Positions 1 to 8,293 of a stretch of DNA of 64,000 nt are shown one piece after another. Each line of letters starts with the position of its first letter. The first letter of the stretch is position 1. The stretch spans positions 62,001 through 126,000 of the forward strand of contig JAIQFI010000002.1 of assembly GCA_020073345.1 (NCBI GenBank). The letters are read 5' to 3'. The position numbers and the translations under genes were made by a program. The notes under the pieces were generated by a model. That model saw nothing but the letters and a program-made list of their open reading frames with translations. It was not told the origin of the DNA and searched no databases. Source of the DNA: Terriglobia bacterium. GTDB lineage: Bacteria; Acidobacteriota; Terriglobia; Bryobacterales; Bryobacteraceae.

Positions 1-444
1 GCCGCGAATCCGCCTCACAAGGAGGCGGGCACGCCCTATGAGCACCGCTACAAAATGGTGCAGCTGGCGTGCAAGGAGGATCCGCGCTTTTCGCCATCGC
101 GCCTGGAAGAAGACCCGCGCAAGAGTTATTCCATCCACACCATCGAGCGCGTGAAGGCCATGGGCGGCGATGTGTACTTTGTGATCGGCGCCGACGCCTT
201 CGCCGAAATCCAGACCTGGTTCCGGTGGCAGGACGTGGTGCGAGAAGTGGAGTTCATCGTGGTCACGCGGCCGGGGCACCAATACTTGAGCCCTCCCGGG
301 GCGCGCGTTCATCGCCTGGAAACGGTCGCGCTGCCGGTGTCGTCATCGGAAATACGCGCGGCGCTGGCGCGCGGCGAAACGCCTGCGGAACTGCCGAAAG
401 CCGTCGCCGAGTATATTCGGACGAATGGGTTGTACGCTACTTGA
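1..444 (+). CDS. nadD: Nicotinate-nucleotide adenylyltransferase, 3' part
   Basis: NadD joins ATP and nicotinate mononucleotide to make deamido-NAD in cytosolic NAD synthesis. The frame is open from base 1, so the gene runs in from the left and the N-terminal nucleotide-binding motif is missing. Visible are an NPPHK segment near the start, the FVIGADAF block and the C-terminal VSSSEIR element (residues LPVSSSEIRAAL), all typical of the NadD/NMNAT family. The protein ends normally with a TGA stop. Its last 8 bases overlap the convergent Spy-like gene. The identification rests on these conserved blocks and is firm; the missing start lies outside the window. Confidence 0.93.
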   Translation, partial: AANPPHKEAGTPYEHRYKMVQLACKEDPRFSPSRLEEDPRKSYSIHTIERVKAMGGDVYFVIGADAFAEIQTWFRWQDVVREVEFIVVTRPGHQYLSPPGARVHRLETVALPVSSSEIRAALARGETPAELPKAVAEYIRTNGLYAT

Positions 445-940
445 CCGTTGGTGGCTGTAGCCTTATCGTCGGCCGCGGAGACTGCAACAGTTTCCATTGA
501 TCCGGCGTGAGCACGCGGCGGACTTGCCACAGCATGCGGGAATTGGCTTTTTCGAGCTCTGCCCGGGCTTGCGCGACGCGGTCGACCTGAGCAAACACCT
601 TGGCGTCGTCCGGCTGGTCGGCATTCACTAGCGGTTCCAGCGTCACTTCTTCTTTTTGAAGAGCCGCGTCCAGGTCAATGAGTTTGAGGCGGTGTTGTTG
701 GAGAATGTCGTTCAGGTTTTTGCGCTGCTCCGCGGACAGCCCCAATCGCTCGATTTCCTCCGGCCGCGTCCACCACCTTCCAGGATTCGCGCCGGCGAAG
801 AACCTAAACGAGTTCGTTCCATCTTTTGCGATGATGCTATTCAGCGTGCTGCTCTGTTCGAGCGCTCTGGGCACCTGCTGGGCGACGGCCGAAGTGACGC
901 CCAAGACAACAGCTAACAGTCCACGAACTTGCAGAGTCAT
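437..940 (-). CDS. Spy/CpxP-like periplasmic protein (LTxxQ-type)
   Basis: This 167-residue protein starts with a short hydrophobic export signal (residues 1-20, ending about SAVAQQ). The rest is predicted helical and charged, with two LTxxQ-like elements: LSAEQR near residue 69 and LTPDQW near residue 146. These motifs mark Spy, CpxP and zinc-resistance-associated periplasmic proteins, which act as envelope chaperones or stress sensors. It lies directly downstream of the ECF sigma and anti-sigma genes, overlapping the anti-sigma gene by 4 bp. It is therefore likely a regulon member or a sensor feeding that module. The family call comes from motifs and context only; the function is inferred. 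Confidence 0.7.
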   Translation of the reverse strand: MTLQVRGLLAVVLGVTSAVAQQVPRALEQSSTLNSIIAKDGTNSFRFFAGANPGRWWTRPEEIERLGLSAEQRKNLNDILQQHRLKLIDLDAALQKEEVTLEPLVNADQPDDAKVFAQVDRVAQARAELEKANSRMLWQVRRVLTPDQWKLLQSPRPTIRLQPPTVK

Positions 941-1335
941 TGGTTCTCCTTGGATATCAATTGCATGAGTGGTTCCATCGAAGCGGGAACCGAGCGCGAC
1001 AAACTCGCGTTGACTCGTTCCAAAAGCAACTCATCGGCCTTGGCTTGCTCCGCCGCACGTTGCTGGCGTGCGTTCCAGTACACGGGCGCCGCGACCATCA
1101 AAGACAACGCCGCTGTTGCCAGAATCCAGCGCGAAAGCGTCTGGCGCGAGCGCGGATAACTCACCGCCGGAACGGGCACCTGCTCCAGCGAAATCCGAAA
1201 CCCCGCCAGCGCGTTTCGAAACTGACGCAGTTCTGTCTGGCAAGCCGGGCATTCGCGGATGCGCTCTTCTACGTCCTCCCCGCATTCCCCCGAGAGCCAC
1301 CGACATATCTCTTCCAACGACAAGTGCGAATTCAT
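937..1335 (-). CDS. Anti-sigma factor, single-pass membrane, zinc-finger-like N-terminus
   Basis: The 132-residue protein has a soluble N-terminal domain with a CPAC pair (Cys29, Cys32), one membrane segment (about residues 69-86) and a C-terminal part that would lie in the periplasm. This is the layout of RskA/ChrR-type anti-sigma factors that hold an ECF sigma factor at the membrane. The start at 1335 is chosen because it gives a 4-bp ATGA overlap with the sigma gene; a longer in-frame extension upstream lies inside that gene. Odd point: the usual His of the HxxxCxxC zinc motif is Arg25 here, so zinc binding would need another ligand (Cys11 or Cys18 are nearby). Translational coupling with the sigma factor is expected. 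Confidence 0.8.
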   Translation of the reverse strand: MNSHLSLEEICRWLSGECGEDVEERIRECPACQTELRQFRNALAGFRISLEQVPVPAVSYPRSRQTLSRWILATAALSLMVAAPVYWNARQQRAAEQAKADELLLERVNASLSRSVPASMEPLMQLISKENQ

Positions 1336-1892
1336 TCCGATCTCCCCATCTGCTTGCGGACCGCCCGTAGCGCCCGGTACAAATGCACCTTGACCGCAGT
1401 CTCCGAAAGGCCTGTGGCGCACGCGATTTCGAGTAGCGTCATCTCCTGGGCAAAGCGCAGCAGAAATACTGTTTTTTGCCGCTCCGGCAGATCCGCTGTG
1501 GCCTTCCAAATCGCAGCGACCTGTTCCCGCAGCAGTGCTTCTGCCTCCGGAGATAAGCTTCTATCGCGAACGTATCCGCCGGCTGCCGAGTCGCCGGCCT
1601 GCACGTGCTTCCAGAATTGAAGGCGGCGGTTGCGGCCGGCATCGCGCAGCAGGTTCACTGCGATCCGCATGAGCCAGGTTTGAATACTCGCCTCGCCGCG
1701 GAACCGCTCCCAGGCCTTATAGGCGTGCAGGAAGCAATCCTGAGTCAGAGCTTCCGCGGCGTCCCGGTCGCGCAGCGAAACCAGAGCGAAGCGAAACACG
1801 CGTGGCCAGTAAAGATCGACGACGGCATCGAAGTCCCTCGTCTCCGAAGCGGAGTGGTCCATGATCGCGCTGGCGGTCGCGGCCGGTTCCAT
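1332..1892 (-). CDS. ECF-type RNA polymerase sigma-70 factor
   Basis: A 186-residue sigma factor with only regions 2 and 4. Region 2 spans about residues 22-90 (YWPRVFRFAL, then a TQDCFLHAYKAWERFRG segment and WLMRIAVN). Region 4 spans about 130-182, with the helix-turn-helix MTLLEIACATGLSETAVKVHLYRA. The protein would direct RNA polymerase to a small stress regulon. Start choice: ATG at 1892; a second ATG at 1862 is possible because neither has a good Shine-Dalgarno. It forms a unit with the overlapping anti-sigma gene and the Spy-like gene. A candidate ECF promoter lies just upstream, suggesting autoregulation. Confidence 0.9.
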   Translation of the reverse strand: MEPAATASAIMDHSASETRDFDAVVDLYWPRVFRFALVSLRDRDAAEALTQDCFLHAYKAWERFRGEASIQTWLMRIAVNLLRDAGRNRRLQFWKHVQAGDSAAGGYVRDRSLSPEAEALLREQVAAIWKATADLPERQKTVFLLRFAQEMTLLEIACATGLSETAVKVHLYRALRAVRKQMGRSE

Positions 1893-1901
1893 TCGAGGGT
1901 A

Positions 1902-1926
1902 TAGACGGATTTCGAGCGCAAGGGTT
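1902..1926 (-). promoter_or_regulatory. Candidate ECF-type promoter for the sigma/anti-sigma unit
   Basis: On the minus strand an AACCC element (1922-1926) is followed after 14 bases by CGTCTA (1902-1907). The AAC to CGT spacing is 16, matching the AAC/CGTC pattern of many ECF-sigma autoregulated promoters. The predicted start of transcription falls within a few bases of the ATG at 1892, which would mean a very short leader or use of the ATG at 1862. This is a pattern match only. Confidence 0.35.
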
Positions 1927-1945
1927 AACCGGAGGGAAGAAATGT

Positions 1946-2959
1946 TTAGTGATCGCGATCCGTGACCAGATCCGTGACCGCCGTCAGGGCCTTTTGGTAC
2001 GGCGATTCCGGGAATCCGGCGATGATCTCGCGGGCTTTGCGGGTGAAACTGAGGGCGCGTTCCTGCGCGCGCTCGATCGATTTATGCCGGTTGAGGATAT
2101 GCAGGATCTTGGCGCACGGCACCTGATCGTAGTTGCCCTCTGCGAGCACGGTTTCGACCAGCTTACGCTCCTCCGGTTCCGCCGTTTCCAGAGCGTAGAT
2201 CAGCGGGAGCGTGACTTTTCCCTCGCGCAGATCATTACCCACCGGCTTGCCGAGAATCTTCTCGCGCGACGTGAAATCGAGGATATCGTCCACCAGCTGG
2301 AACGCGATGCCCAGGTTCCAGGCATATTCGCCCAGGCGGTTCTCCGCGTCTTCCCCGGCGTTCGCGCATACCGCGCCCAGGCGCGCGCAGGCCGAAAACA
2401 GGCTCGCGGTTTTGCGGTCGATCAGCTCCATATAATCGGCTTCGGTAACGCCGATTTTTCCGATGCGCTCCAGCTGTAGAAGCTCGCCTTCCACCATCAT
2501 CTGCGTCAGGGTGATCAGCACGTCCAAGATCGCAAAATTGCGCTCGCGCAGGGCCACGTGAAACGCCTGCATATACAGCCAGTCGCCCGCCAGAACCGAC
2601 GTATGGTTGCCCCACACCACGTTGATGGAAGGCCGGCCGCGGCGTGTCTTGGCCATGTCGATGACGTCGTCGTGGACCAGCGTCGCCGTGTGGATCATCT
2701 CCATCACGGCCGCGATGCGCGTGAGCCCGGCGCTGGCCGGCCCAGGCGTCTCGGAGCACAACTTTCCGCACAGCAGAACCAGGATGGGACGCAACCGCTT
2801 GCCACCGCCGGACTGCAGGTACTGGCCGATATAAGTGATGGCTTCCACCGAGGCGATGGACTCCAGGCCGATCTCACGCTCCACCTGGTCGAGGTCGCTG
2901 CGGACCAGGTCGAAAATCTCGATGGCGGTGAGCGTTTGGCCGATCTTGCCGAATGCCAT
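1946..2959 (-). CDS. Polyprenyl diphosphate synthase (long-chain trans-prenyl transferase)
   Basis: This enzyme condenses isopentenyl diphosphate units onto an allylic primer to build the side chain of a respiratory quinone. Both aspartate-rich motifs are present: DDVID (first, after LVH) and DDILD (second, after FQLV), along with the GGGKRLRP substrate-binding block. The start at 2959 (MAFGKIG, 337 aa) fits the family. A GTG at 3043 would add 28 residues of unlike composition, and neither start has a clear ribosome-binding site. Product chain length cannot be read from sequence; in acidobacteria the expected role is menaquinone synthesis, which is inference. Confidence 0.88.
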   Translation of the reverse strand: MAFGKIGQTLTAIEIFDLVRSDLDQVEREIGLESIASVEAITYIGQYLQSGGGKRLRPILVLLCGKLCSETPGPASAGLTRIAAVMEMIHTATLVHDDVIDMAKTRRGRPSINVVWGNHTSVLAGDWLYMQAFHVALRERNFAILDVLITLTQMMVEGELLQLERIGKIGVTEADYMELIDRKTASLFSACARLGAVCANAGEDAENRLGEYAWNLGIAFQLVDDILDFTSREKILGKPVGNDLREGKVTLPLIYALETAEPEERKLVETVLAEGNYDQVPCAKILHILNRHKSIERAQERALSFTRKAREIIAGFPESPYQKALTAVTDLVTDRDH

Positions 2960-3123
2960 AGGAATGTTTGAGTGTAGCAAAGCAGAGTACGGCCGGATAC
3001 GCCTGTTGACCCAGTCTCTGGTCCGGTCCCTGCGCGATTTCACCCCGTTCAGGGCCTTAGAAGAGCGAAAAACATTGGGCGGCAGGGTTGGTCCTACAAC
3101 TGCATTCTCAAGGGCAGGGACTT

Positions 3124-3978
3124 ATGCCGAAGATCGAACACATCCTGCTTCCGTACGATTTCTCCCACCAAAGCACGTTGGTCGCGCCTTATGTGCGCGC
3201 GGTGACATGCCGCTTTGGCGCCAAGCTCACACTGCTCGGAGTGATCCCCGCGGTTTGGGATAACAAGGCCCCGGACATGCCCTTCCTGTCTGGAGTAGCC
3301 GCGCCCGAGGTGGAGCTGAAGGGGCACCTGGACAAGGCCGCCGCGGCTATGTTTGCCGGGTTACCGGTGGAGACCAGCGCGATCCTGGGAGACGCGGCGT
3401 TCAAAATCGTGCAGTTCGCCCGAACCAAGCACGTGGACCTGATCATGATGCCCACCCACGGGCTGGGAACCTTCCGCACCTTGCTGATCGGCTCGGTGAC
3501 CGCCAAAGTTCTGCACGATTCGAAATGCCCGGTGTGGACTGCCGCTCATGCCGAGCAACAATCCTCGCCGGACGTCCCCCGCACCATTCTTTGTGCGCTC
3601 GATCGGACCGCGGAAACCGTCAAAGTGATGAAGTGGGCGGCCGAATATAGCCAGAAAATGGGCGCGACACTGAAGCTGCTGCACGTGGTTTCTCCGATCA
3701 GCGACATCTTGAGCCTGCCCAGCGAGCGCCGGCTTCAGGAAGAGGTTCGCAACGAAGCCGGTATCCAGATGGAATCGTTGCGGCGAGAGATTGGCGTCGA
3801 TGTTCCCGTCCTCACGGCCGTCGGCAAACTCATCGAAACGGTTACCGAGCACGCTCGCCAGGAGCAGGCCGACCTGGTCGTCATCGGACGAGGAACGCTT
3901 CCCAATGTTATGGGCTCCCTGCACTCGCATGCCTACGGGATCATCCAGCAGGCGCCCTGTCCGGTATTGAGCGTCTAG
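3124..3978 (+). CDS. Tandem-domain universal stress protein
   Basis: A 284-residue cytosolic protein with two UspA folds in tandem. The first starts at KIEHILLPYDFS and ends with a GxxG-type nucleotide-binding stretch (MPTHGLGTFRTLLIGSVT) and SKCPVW. The second starts at RTILCALDRTAE and ends IGRGTLPNVMGSLHSH...CPVLSV. The first copy keeps the G-2x-G-9x-GS/T ATP-binding pattern better than the second. The start at 3124 is preferred because MPKIEHILLPYDFS is the normal UspA beginning; 12 extra residues upstream have no family likeness. It appears monocistronic. A role in stress survival is known for the family; its specific trigger is unknown. Confidence 0.88.
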   Translation: MPKIEHILLPYDFSHQSTLVAPYVRAVTCRFGAKLTLLGVIPAVWDNKAPDMPFLSGVAAPEVELKGHLDKAAAAMFAGLPVETSAILGDAAFKIVQFARTKHVDLIMMPTHGLGTFRTLLIGSVTAKVLHDSKCPVWTAAHAEQQSSPDVPRTILCALDRTAETVKVMKWAAEYSQKMGATLKLLHVVSPISDILSLPSERRLQEEVRNEAGIQMESLRREIGVDVPVLTAVGKLIETVTEHARQEQADLVVIGRGTLPNVMGSLHSHAYGIIQQAPCPVLSV

Positions 3979-4074
3979 AACCAGCCTCTAGTGGTAAACT
4001 GTCGAGTGTCTTTGGCCGGGCGTCCGTCGCAGTCTGACAAAGACAGTTTGAATCGCAAAGGAGCTTTACACGAG

Positions 4075-4428
4075 ATGAATATCTTTGTCGGGAATCTCAG
4101 TTTCCAAACTACCCAGGACGAGCTGCAGGCCGCCTTCGCACAGTACGGCAACGTGGAACGCGTGAACATCGTGACCGATCGCGACACAGGCCAGCCCCGG
4201 GGCTTTGCGTTTGTCGAAATGACCGACCAACACGAGGCGGAAACCGCGATTTCGCAGCTAAACGGCGCCGAGATGAACGGCCGGGCATTGAACGTCAATG
4301 AAGCGCGGCCCAAGCCGGCCGGCGGAGGATTTGGCGGAGGCGGCGGACGGGGTGGTCCCCGCGGCGGCGGCGGCGGGCGCGGTGGAAACCGGGGCGGCGG
4401 TGGCGGCGGTGGACGCGGCCGCTATTAG
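4075..4428 (+). CDS. RRM RNA-binding protein with glycine/arginine-rich tail
   Basis: A 117-residue protein with one RNA recognition motif (residues 1-80). RNP2 is IFVGNLSF (3-10) and RNP1 is RGFAFVEM (about 42-49). The tail from about residue 82 to the end is almost entirely Gly and Arg with RGG-like repeats, as in cyanobacterial Rbp and eukaryotic glycine-rich RNA-binding proteins, which are often cold-induced RNA chaperones. The start at 4075 has a good AAGGAG Shine-Dalgarno at about 4059 and begins exactly at the RRM. The upstream leader (3979-4074) holds no gene and may be the regulated 5' UTR. Its end overlaps the convergent tatD by 4 bp. Confidence 0.92.
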   Translation: MNIFVGNLSFQTTQDELQAAFAQYGNVERVNIVTDRDTGQPRGFAFVEMTDQHEAETAISQLNGAEMNGRALNVNEARPKPAGGGFGGGGGRGGPRGGGGGRGGNRGGGGGGGRGRY

Positions 4429-5201
4429 GTCTTACAAAGTCCAAGAAAGTTTTCGGAAGTTATTCGGGCGATCTCTTCCGGCGTGACGCCGCGGAGCTCG
4501 GAGAGTTTGCGCGCGGTTTCGGCGACGAAGGCGGGTTCGTTGCGCTTGCCGCGATACGGGACGGGCGCCAGATACGGCGCGTCGGTCTCGATCAGAATCC
4601 GGTCGGCGGGCGCTGTGCGGGCGGCTTCCTGAACGTCAAGAGCTTTGGGGAAGGTGACGATGCCGCCGAAGCTGAGGTGGAATCCGAGATCGACGCACAA
4701 CGCGGCTTGGTCGGGATTTCCCGAAAAACAATGCATGATGCCGCCTAGCCCGTACGGTCTCCAGTACGTTTCGAGCAGCGCGATAGTGTCTTCCCATGCC
4801 TCGCGCGTATGGATGACAATGGGCTTGCCCGCCTCGCCTGCAATTAGCATCTGCTCGATGAAAACGGCGCGCTGGACCTCGCGCGGCGAATGATCGTAAT
4901 GATAATCGAGACCGATCTCGCCCAGCGCGATCACTTTGGGGTGCTTCAGTAGCTCCTTCAAGCGTGCGTAGGTTTCCGGAGTCGCCTTCGAGGCATCGTG
5001 GGGGTGGATGCCCACCGTCGCGTAGATCGAAGGGTAACGGTCGGCCAGACGGATGCCGGCTTCGAGATCGGGCGGACCGTCGCCTGTGCCTATTACGACC
5101 ATGCGCTCGACTCCGGCGGCCAGAGCTCGGTCGATGACAGCCTCGCGGTCGGGATCGAACTGAGGGTTGTCGAGATGGCAGTGGGAGTCGACCAGGGTCA
5201 C
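4425..5201 (-). CDS. tatD: TatD family metal-dependent DNase
   Basis: A 258-residue hydrolase of the amidohydrolase superfamily. The N-terminal DSHCHLD gives the paired His metal ligands. GEIGLDYHYDHSP supplies the metal-binding Glu, and IHTREA, MHCFSGN and ETDAPYLAP carry the remaining TatD signatures. Members act as 3'-5' exonucleases or nucleases in DNA repair and turnover. The ATG overlaps the stop of metG by 4 bp, so the pair is translationally coupled, a common metG-tatD arrangement in bacteria. The identification is firm; the physiological substrate is less clear. Confidence 0.93.
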   Translation of the reverse strand: MTLVDSHCHLDNPQFDPDREAVIDRALAAGVERMVVIGTGDGPPDLEAGIRLADRYPSIYATVGIHPHDASKATPETYARLKELLKHPKVIALGEIGLDYHYDHSPREVQRAVFIEQMLIAGEAGKPIVIHTREAWEDTIALLETYWRPYGLGGIMHCFSGNPDQAALCVDLGFHLSFGGIVTFPKALDVQEAARTAPADRILIETDAPYLAPVPYRGKRNEPAFVAETARKLSELRGVTPEEIARITSENFLGLCKT

Positions 5202-7126
5202 TTCAGGCGGGCTCCGATCGGGACGTCTTCCAGGAAGCTGGCGAGCACCGGATTGCCGCCTTCGAGCGATGCCGCGACGATCATGCCCTGCGATTCCAGA
5301 CCGCGCAGCTTACGAGGCGCCAGATTCGCGACGATTACGACCTTACGCCCTACCAGAGATTCAGGCTTGTACGCCAGAGCTATTCCGGCCACAATCGAGC
5401 GTGGCTGGGGCTCCCCAATATCCACTTGCAAGTGAAGCAATTTGTCCGCGCCCTTGACGGCAGAGGCGGTTTTGACTTCGCCGACGCGCAGGTCGACCTT
5501 GATGAAGTCGTCGATGCTGATATGTGCGGTCCCGTCCACGGCCGCCGAGGGGGGCGGAGTCGCTTTTGCGCCCATTAGAGTCTGCTGCCGAGCGAGTTCA
5601 GCGGCTTCCCCTTCCTTCATCTTTTCGATCATAGTTTTCACGTCAGCCCTTGGAAATACTCCACTTGCTGGCTCGATTTCCTGCCCGGCGGCGAGCTTTC
5701 CCCAGTCCAGGTCCGCCGTCCGGATGGCATCGAGCGGAGTCCGGAATCCGAGCTGCGCCCAGATCTTGGCGGCCGATTCCGGAATCACCGGATAGACCAA
5801 AGCGGTCACGATTCGCAGCGCTTCCGCGGCCGTGTAGAGCGTGTCGGCGAGCTTGGCTTTGTCGCCGGACTTGGCCAGATTCCAGGGGGCTCGCTCGACG
5901 ATGAATTTGTCGACGGCGCTGATCAAGGTCCAGATGGTTTCGAGAGCCTTGGAAAAGTTCAGCCACTCGAAGGAATCGAGCGTACTGTCCACGGCGATTC
6001 TCGCGGCTTGCGCGATCGCCGGGTCGCCCGGGCCGTTCGGAATGGTACCGCTGTAGTTCTGATGAATCATCGCCAGCGTGCGGGTGGCGAGGTTGCCCAG
6101 CCCATTAGCAAGATCCGAGTTATAGCGCTGCACCAGCGCGTCATAGCTGAAATTGCCGTCCTGGCCAAAGACCACTTCGCGCAGCAGGTAATAGCGGAGC
6201 GAGTCGGCGCCGAGCGCCTCTTTAATAGGCGTGGCGCGCACCATGTTGCCCTTGGACTTGCTCATTTTGTCGTTCTCGAAGAGCAGCCAGCCGTGGGCGA
6301 ACAGGCGTTTGGGCAGAGGAAGATCTGCCGCCCACAGGAAAGCAGGCCAATAGACCGCGTGGAAACGGAGAATCTCCTTGCCGATCAGGTGGAGGTCGGC
6401 GGGCCAGAGGCCTTCACCGTCGACCGCGCTCATGTAGGCGGAAAGCGCATCGAACCAGACGTAAAAAACGTGCGGGGCTTGGTTCGCCACGGGGATGCCC
6501 CACTTGATGGTGGTCCGGCTGATGGAGACGTCCTGAAGACCCTGCTTCACAAAGGCGAGGACTTCGTTGCGGCGCGTTTCCGGTCGAATGAATTCCGGAT
6601 TGTCTTCGTAGAACTTGAGTAGACGCTCCTGGAATGCCGACAGCTTGAAGTAGAAATTCTCTTCCGTGACGGTTTCCGTGGGACGTCCGCAATCCGGGCA
6701 TGGATCGCCGGGCTTGGCGTCGGTGACGTATAGTTCGCACGATACGCAATACTCGCCGGTGTATTGACTCTTGTAGATGTAGCCGCTCTTGACGCAGCGA
6801 TCGAAGAGATCCTGGACCACGCGGGCGTGCTTGGGATCGGTGGTGCGCTGAAAACGGTCGGTCTGGAGTCCGAGAACTTCCCACTGCCGGCGGAACTCTT
6901 GCGAGATGAGATCGGTGAACTTCTGCGGCGATCTGCCTGCCGCGGCGGCGGCGCGCTCGATCTTCTGGCCGTGCTCGTCCGTGCCGGTCGCGAGTATTAC
7001 CGGCTCGAAACCCTGCATGCGCTTCAGGCGCTTGATGGCGTCGGCTGCGATGGTCGTATAGGTGTGGCCGATGTGCGGAGCGGCATTGACGTAGTAGATC
7101 GGCGTAGTGAGGTAGTATTTGCTCAT
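5198..7126 (-). CDS. metG: Methionyl-tRNA synthetase
   Basis: A 642-residue class I aminoacyl-tRNA synthetase that charges tRNA-Met for initiation and elongation. The HIGH motif is at residues 18-21 and KMSKS at 287-291. A zinc knuckle is formed by Cys127, Cys130, Cys143 and Cys146. The C-terminal 100 residues (from DFIKVDLRVGEV) form the Trbp111-like OB-fold used for tRNA binding and dimerisation. This is the full-length MetG2-type layout. It sits between larC and tatD with 4-bp overlaps on both sides, so all three are likely made from one transcript. Confidence 0.96.
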   Translation of the reverse strand: MSKYYLTTPIYYVNAAPHIGHTYTTIAADAIKRLKRMQGFEPVILATGTDEHGQKIERAAAAAGRSPQKFTDLISQEFRRQWEVLGLQTDRFQRTTDPKHARVVQDLFDRCVKSGYIYKSQYTGEYCVSCELYVTDAKPGDPCPDCGRPTETVTEENFYFKLSAFQERLLKFYEDNPEFIRPETRRNEVLAFVKQGLQDVSISRTTIKWGIPVANQAPHVFYVWFDALSAYMSAVDGEGLWPADLHLIGKEILRFHAVYWPAFLWAADLPLPKRLFAHGWLLFENDKMSKSKGNMVRATPIKEALGADSLRYYLLREVVFGQDGNFSYDALVQRYNSDLANGLGNLATRTLAMIHQNYSGTIPNGPGDPAIAQAARIAVDSTLDSFEWLNFSKALETIWTLISAVDKFIVERAPWNLAKSGDKAKLADTLYTAAEALRIVTALVYPVIPESAAKIWAQLGFRTPLDAIRTADLDWGKLAAGQEIEPASGVFPRADVKTMIEKMKEGEAAELARQQTLMGAKATPPPSAAVDGTAHISIDDFIKVDLRVGEVKTASAVKGADKLLHLQVDIGEPQPRSIVAGIALAYKPESLVGRKVVIVANLAPRKLRGLESQGMIVAASLEGGNPVLASFLEDVPIGARLK

Positions 7127-8283
7127 TTCGGATTTTTGAGATATGCCTCTTGTGCGGCCGCCAACACGCGCGGTAGGGGCGTACCGGTACGCTGAGCGAT
7201 GGCTCTACAGTCGTCGAACTCGGGCGCGAAGGCGCCCTGTGCGGAAACTTTGCCGCGGATGGTCCCGTAGGGCGTTTCGACTTCCACCATGCTGCGCGCT
7301 TCGACGCGGCGCTCCGCCGCATAGATCCGCAAGCCGAGTGTTGAGGTCTCAGCGAAAATGACCTGTGCCAGGCGTTCCTGATCTTCGGGCTTGGCGATGA
7401 CGCGGAGCAGGGAACCCGGGCGGTTCTTCTTCATCTGTAACGGCGAGAGTGCCGCGTCGAGCGCGCCCGCGTCCATGAGTTTCTCGAGCGCGTAACCCAG
7501 GATTTGGGGGCTCGAATCGTCGATGTTGGCTTCGATGACGCTGACCAGAGTCGCTTCGGGCGCGGTCGTGCGCTCGCCGATCAGAACGCGGAGCACGTTG
7601 GCGTGCTGCTTGAAATCACGATCGCCCGCGCCGTGGCCGATGGAAGAGATCCGCATGGCGGGGAGCGGGCCGAAGCTGGAGGCGAGCGTGACGGCGAGAG
7701 CAGCGCCCGTGGGTGTGGTCAGCTCGACCTCGGGACCGCGCGAGTAGATTGGCTTTCCTGCCAGCAGCGCGGCGGTGGCGGGCGCGGGCACGGGGAGCAG
7801 GCCATGTTCGGTTTGCACTGTGCCGCTGCCGACGTTGATCGCCGACGCGTGGACTTCGGAAACAACCAGGAGGTCGAGCGCGACGCAGGCTCCGACGATA
7901 TCAGCAATGGAATCGACCGCGCCGACTTCGTGGAAATGAACTTTTTCTACCGGCACACCGTGGACACTCGCTTCGGCCTCGCCCAGTCTGAGGAAGACGG
8001 CGGAGGCAGCGGCCTGGGCGCGGGGAGTGAGGGGAGCGCGGTCGATCATCTCCAGGATGTGGGAAAGGTGGCGATGCTTGGCTGGCTGGTCGCCGACATG
8101 CACGCGGAATTTTGAAGCCGCAACGCCGCCTCGGGCGGTTCTCTCGACCTCGAAGCGCGCGCCCGTATCGAGGCTATGCAGAGCTTCAAGAAGCGCATCG
8201 GCCGGAGCCCCGGCATCAAGCAGGGCGCCGACGGTCATGTCGCCGCTGATCCCGGAGAAGGCGTCGAGGTAACAAATTTTCAT
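7123..8283 (-). CDS. larC: Nickel-pincer cofactor (NPN) nickel insertase LarC
   Basis: LarC inserts nickel into the pyridinium bisthiocarboxylate mononucleotide in a CTP-dependent step, making the NPN cofactor of lactate racemase and related enzymes. This 386-residue protein starts CYLDAFSGISGDM, the conserved beginning of the family, and carries the EVGAVDSIADIVG and ELTTPTGAAL blocks. In some lactobacilli larC is read through a programmed frameshift; here it is one uninterrupted frame. No larA, larB or larE is in the window, so the client enzyme is unknown. It overlaps metG by 4 bp and follows the sirtuin gene by 10 bp. Confidence 0.9.
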   Translation of the reverse strand: MKICYLDAFSGISGDMTVGALLDAGAPADALLEALHSLDTGARFEVERTARGGVAASKFRVHVGDQPAKHRHLSHILEMIDRAPLTPRAQAAASAVFLRLGEAEASVHGVPVEKVHFHEVGAVDSIADIVGACVALDLLVVSEVHASAINVGSGTVQTEHGLLPVPAPATAALLAGKPIYSRGPEVELTTPTGAALAVTLASSFGPLPAMRISSIGHGAGDRDFKQHANVLRVLIGERTTAPEATLVSVIEANIDDSSPQILGYALEKLMDAGALDAALSPLQMKKNRPGSLLRVIAKPEDQERLAQVIFAETSTLGLRIYAAERRVEARSMVEVETPYGTIRGKVSAQGAFAPEFDDCRAIAQRTGTPLPRVLAAAQEAYLKNPK

Positions 8284-8293
8284 TTCTTAATTC

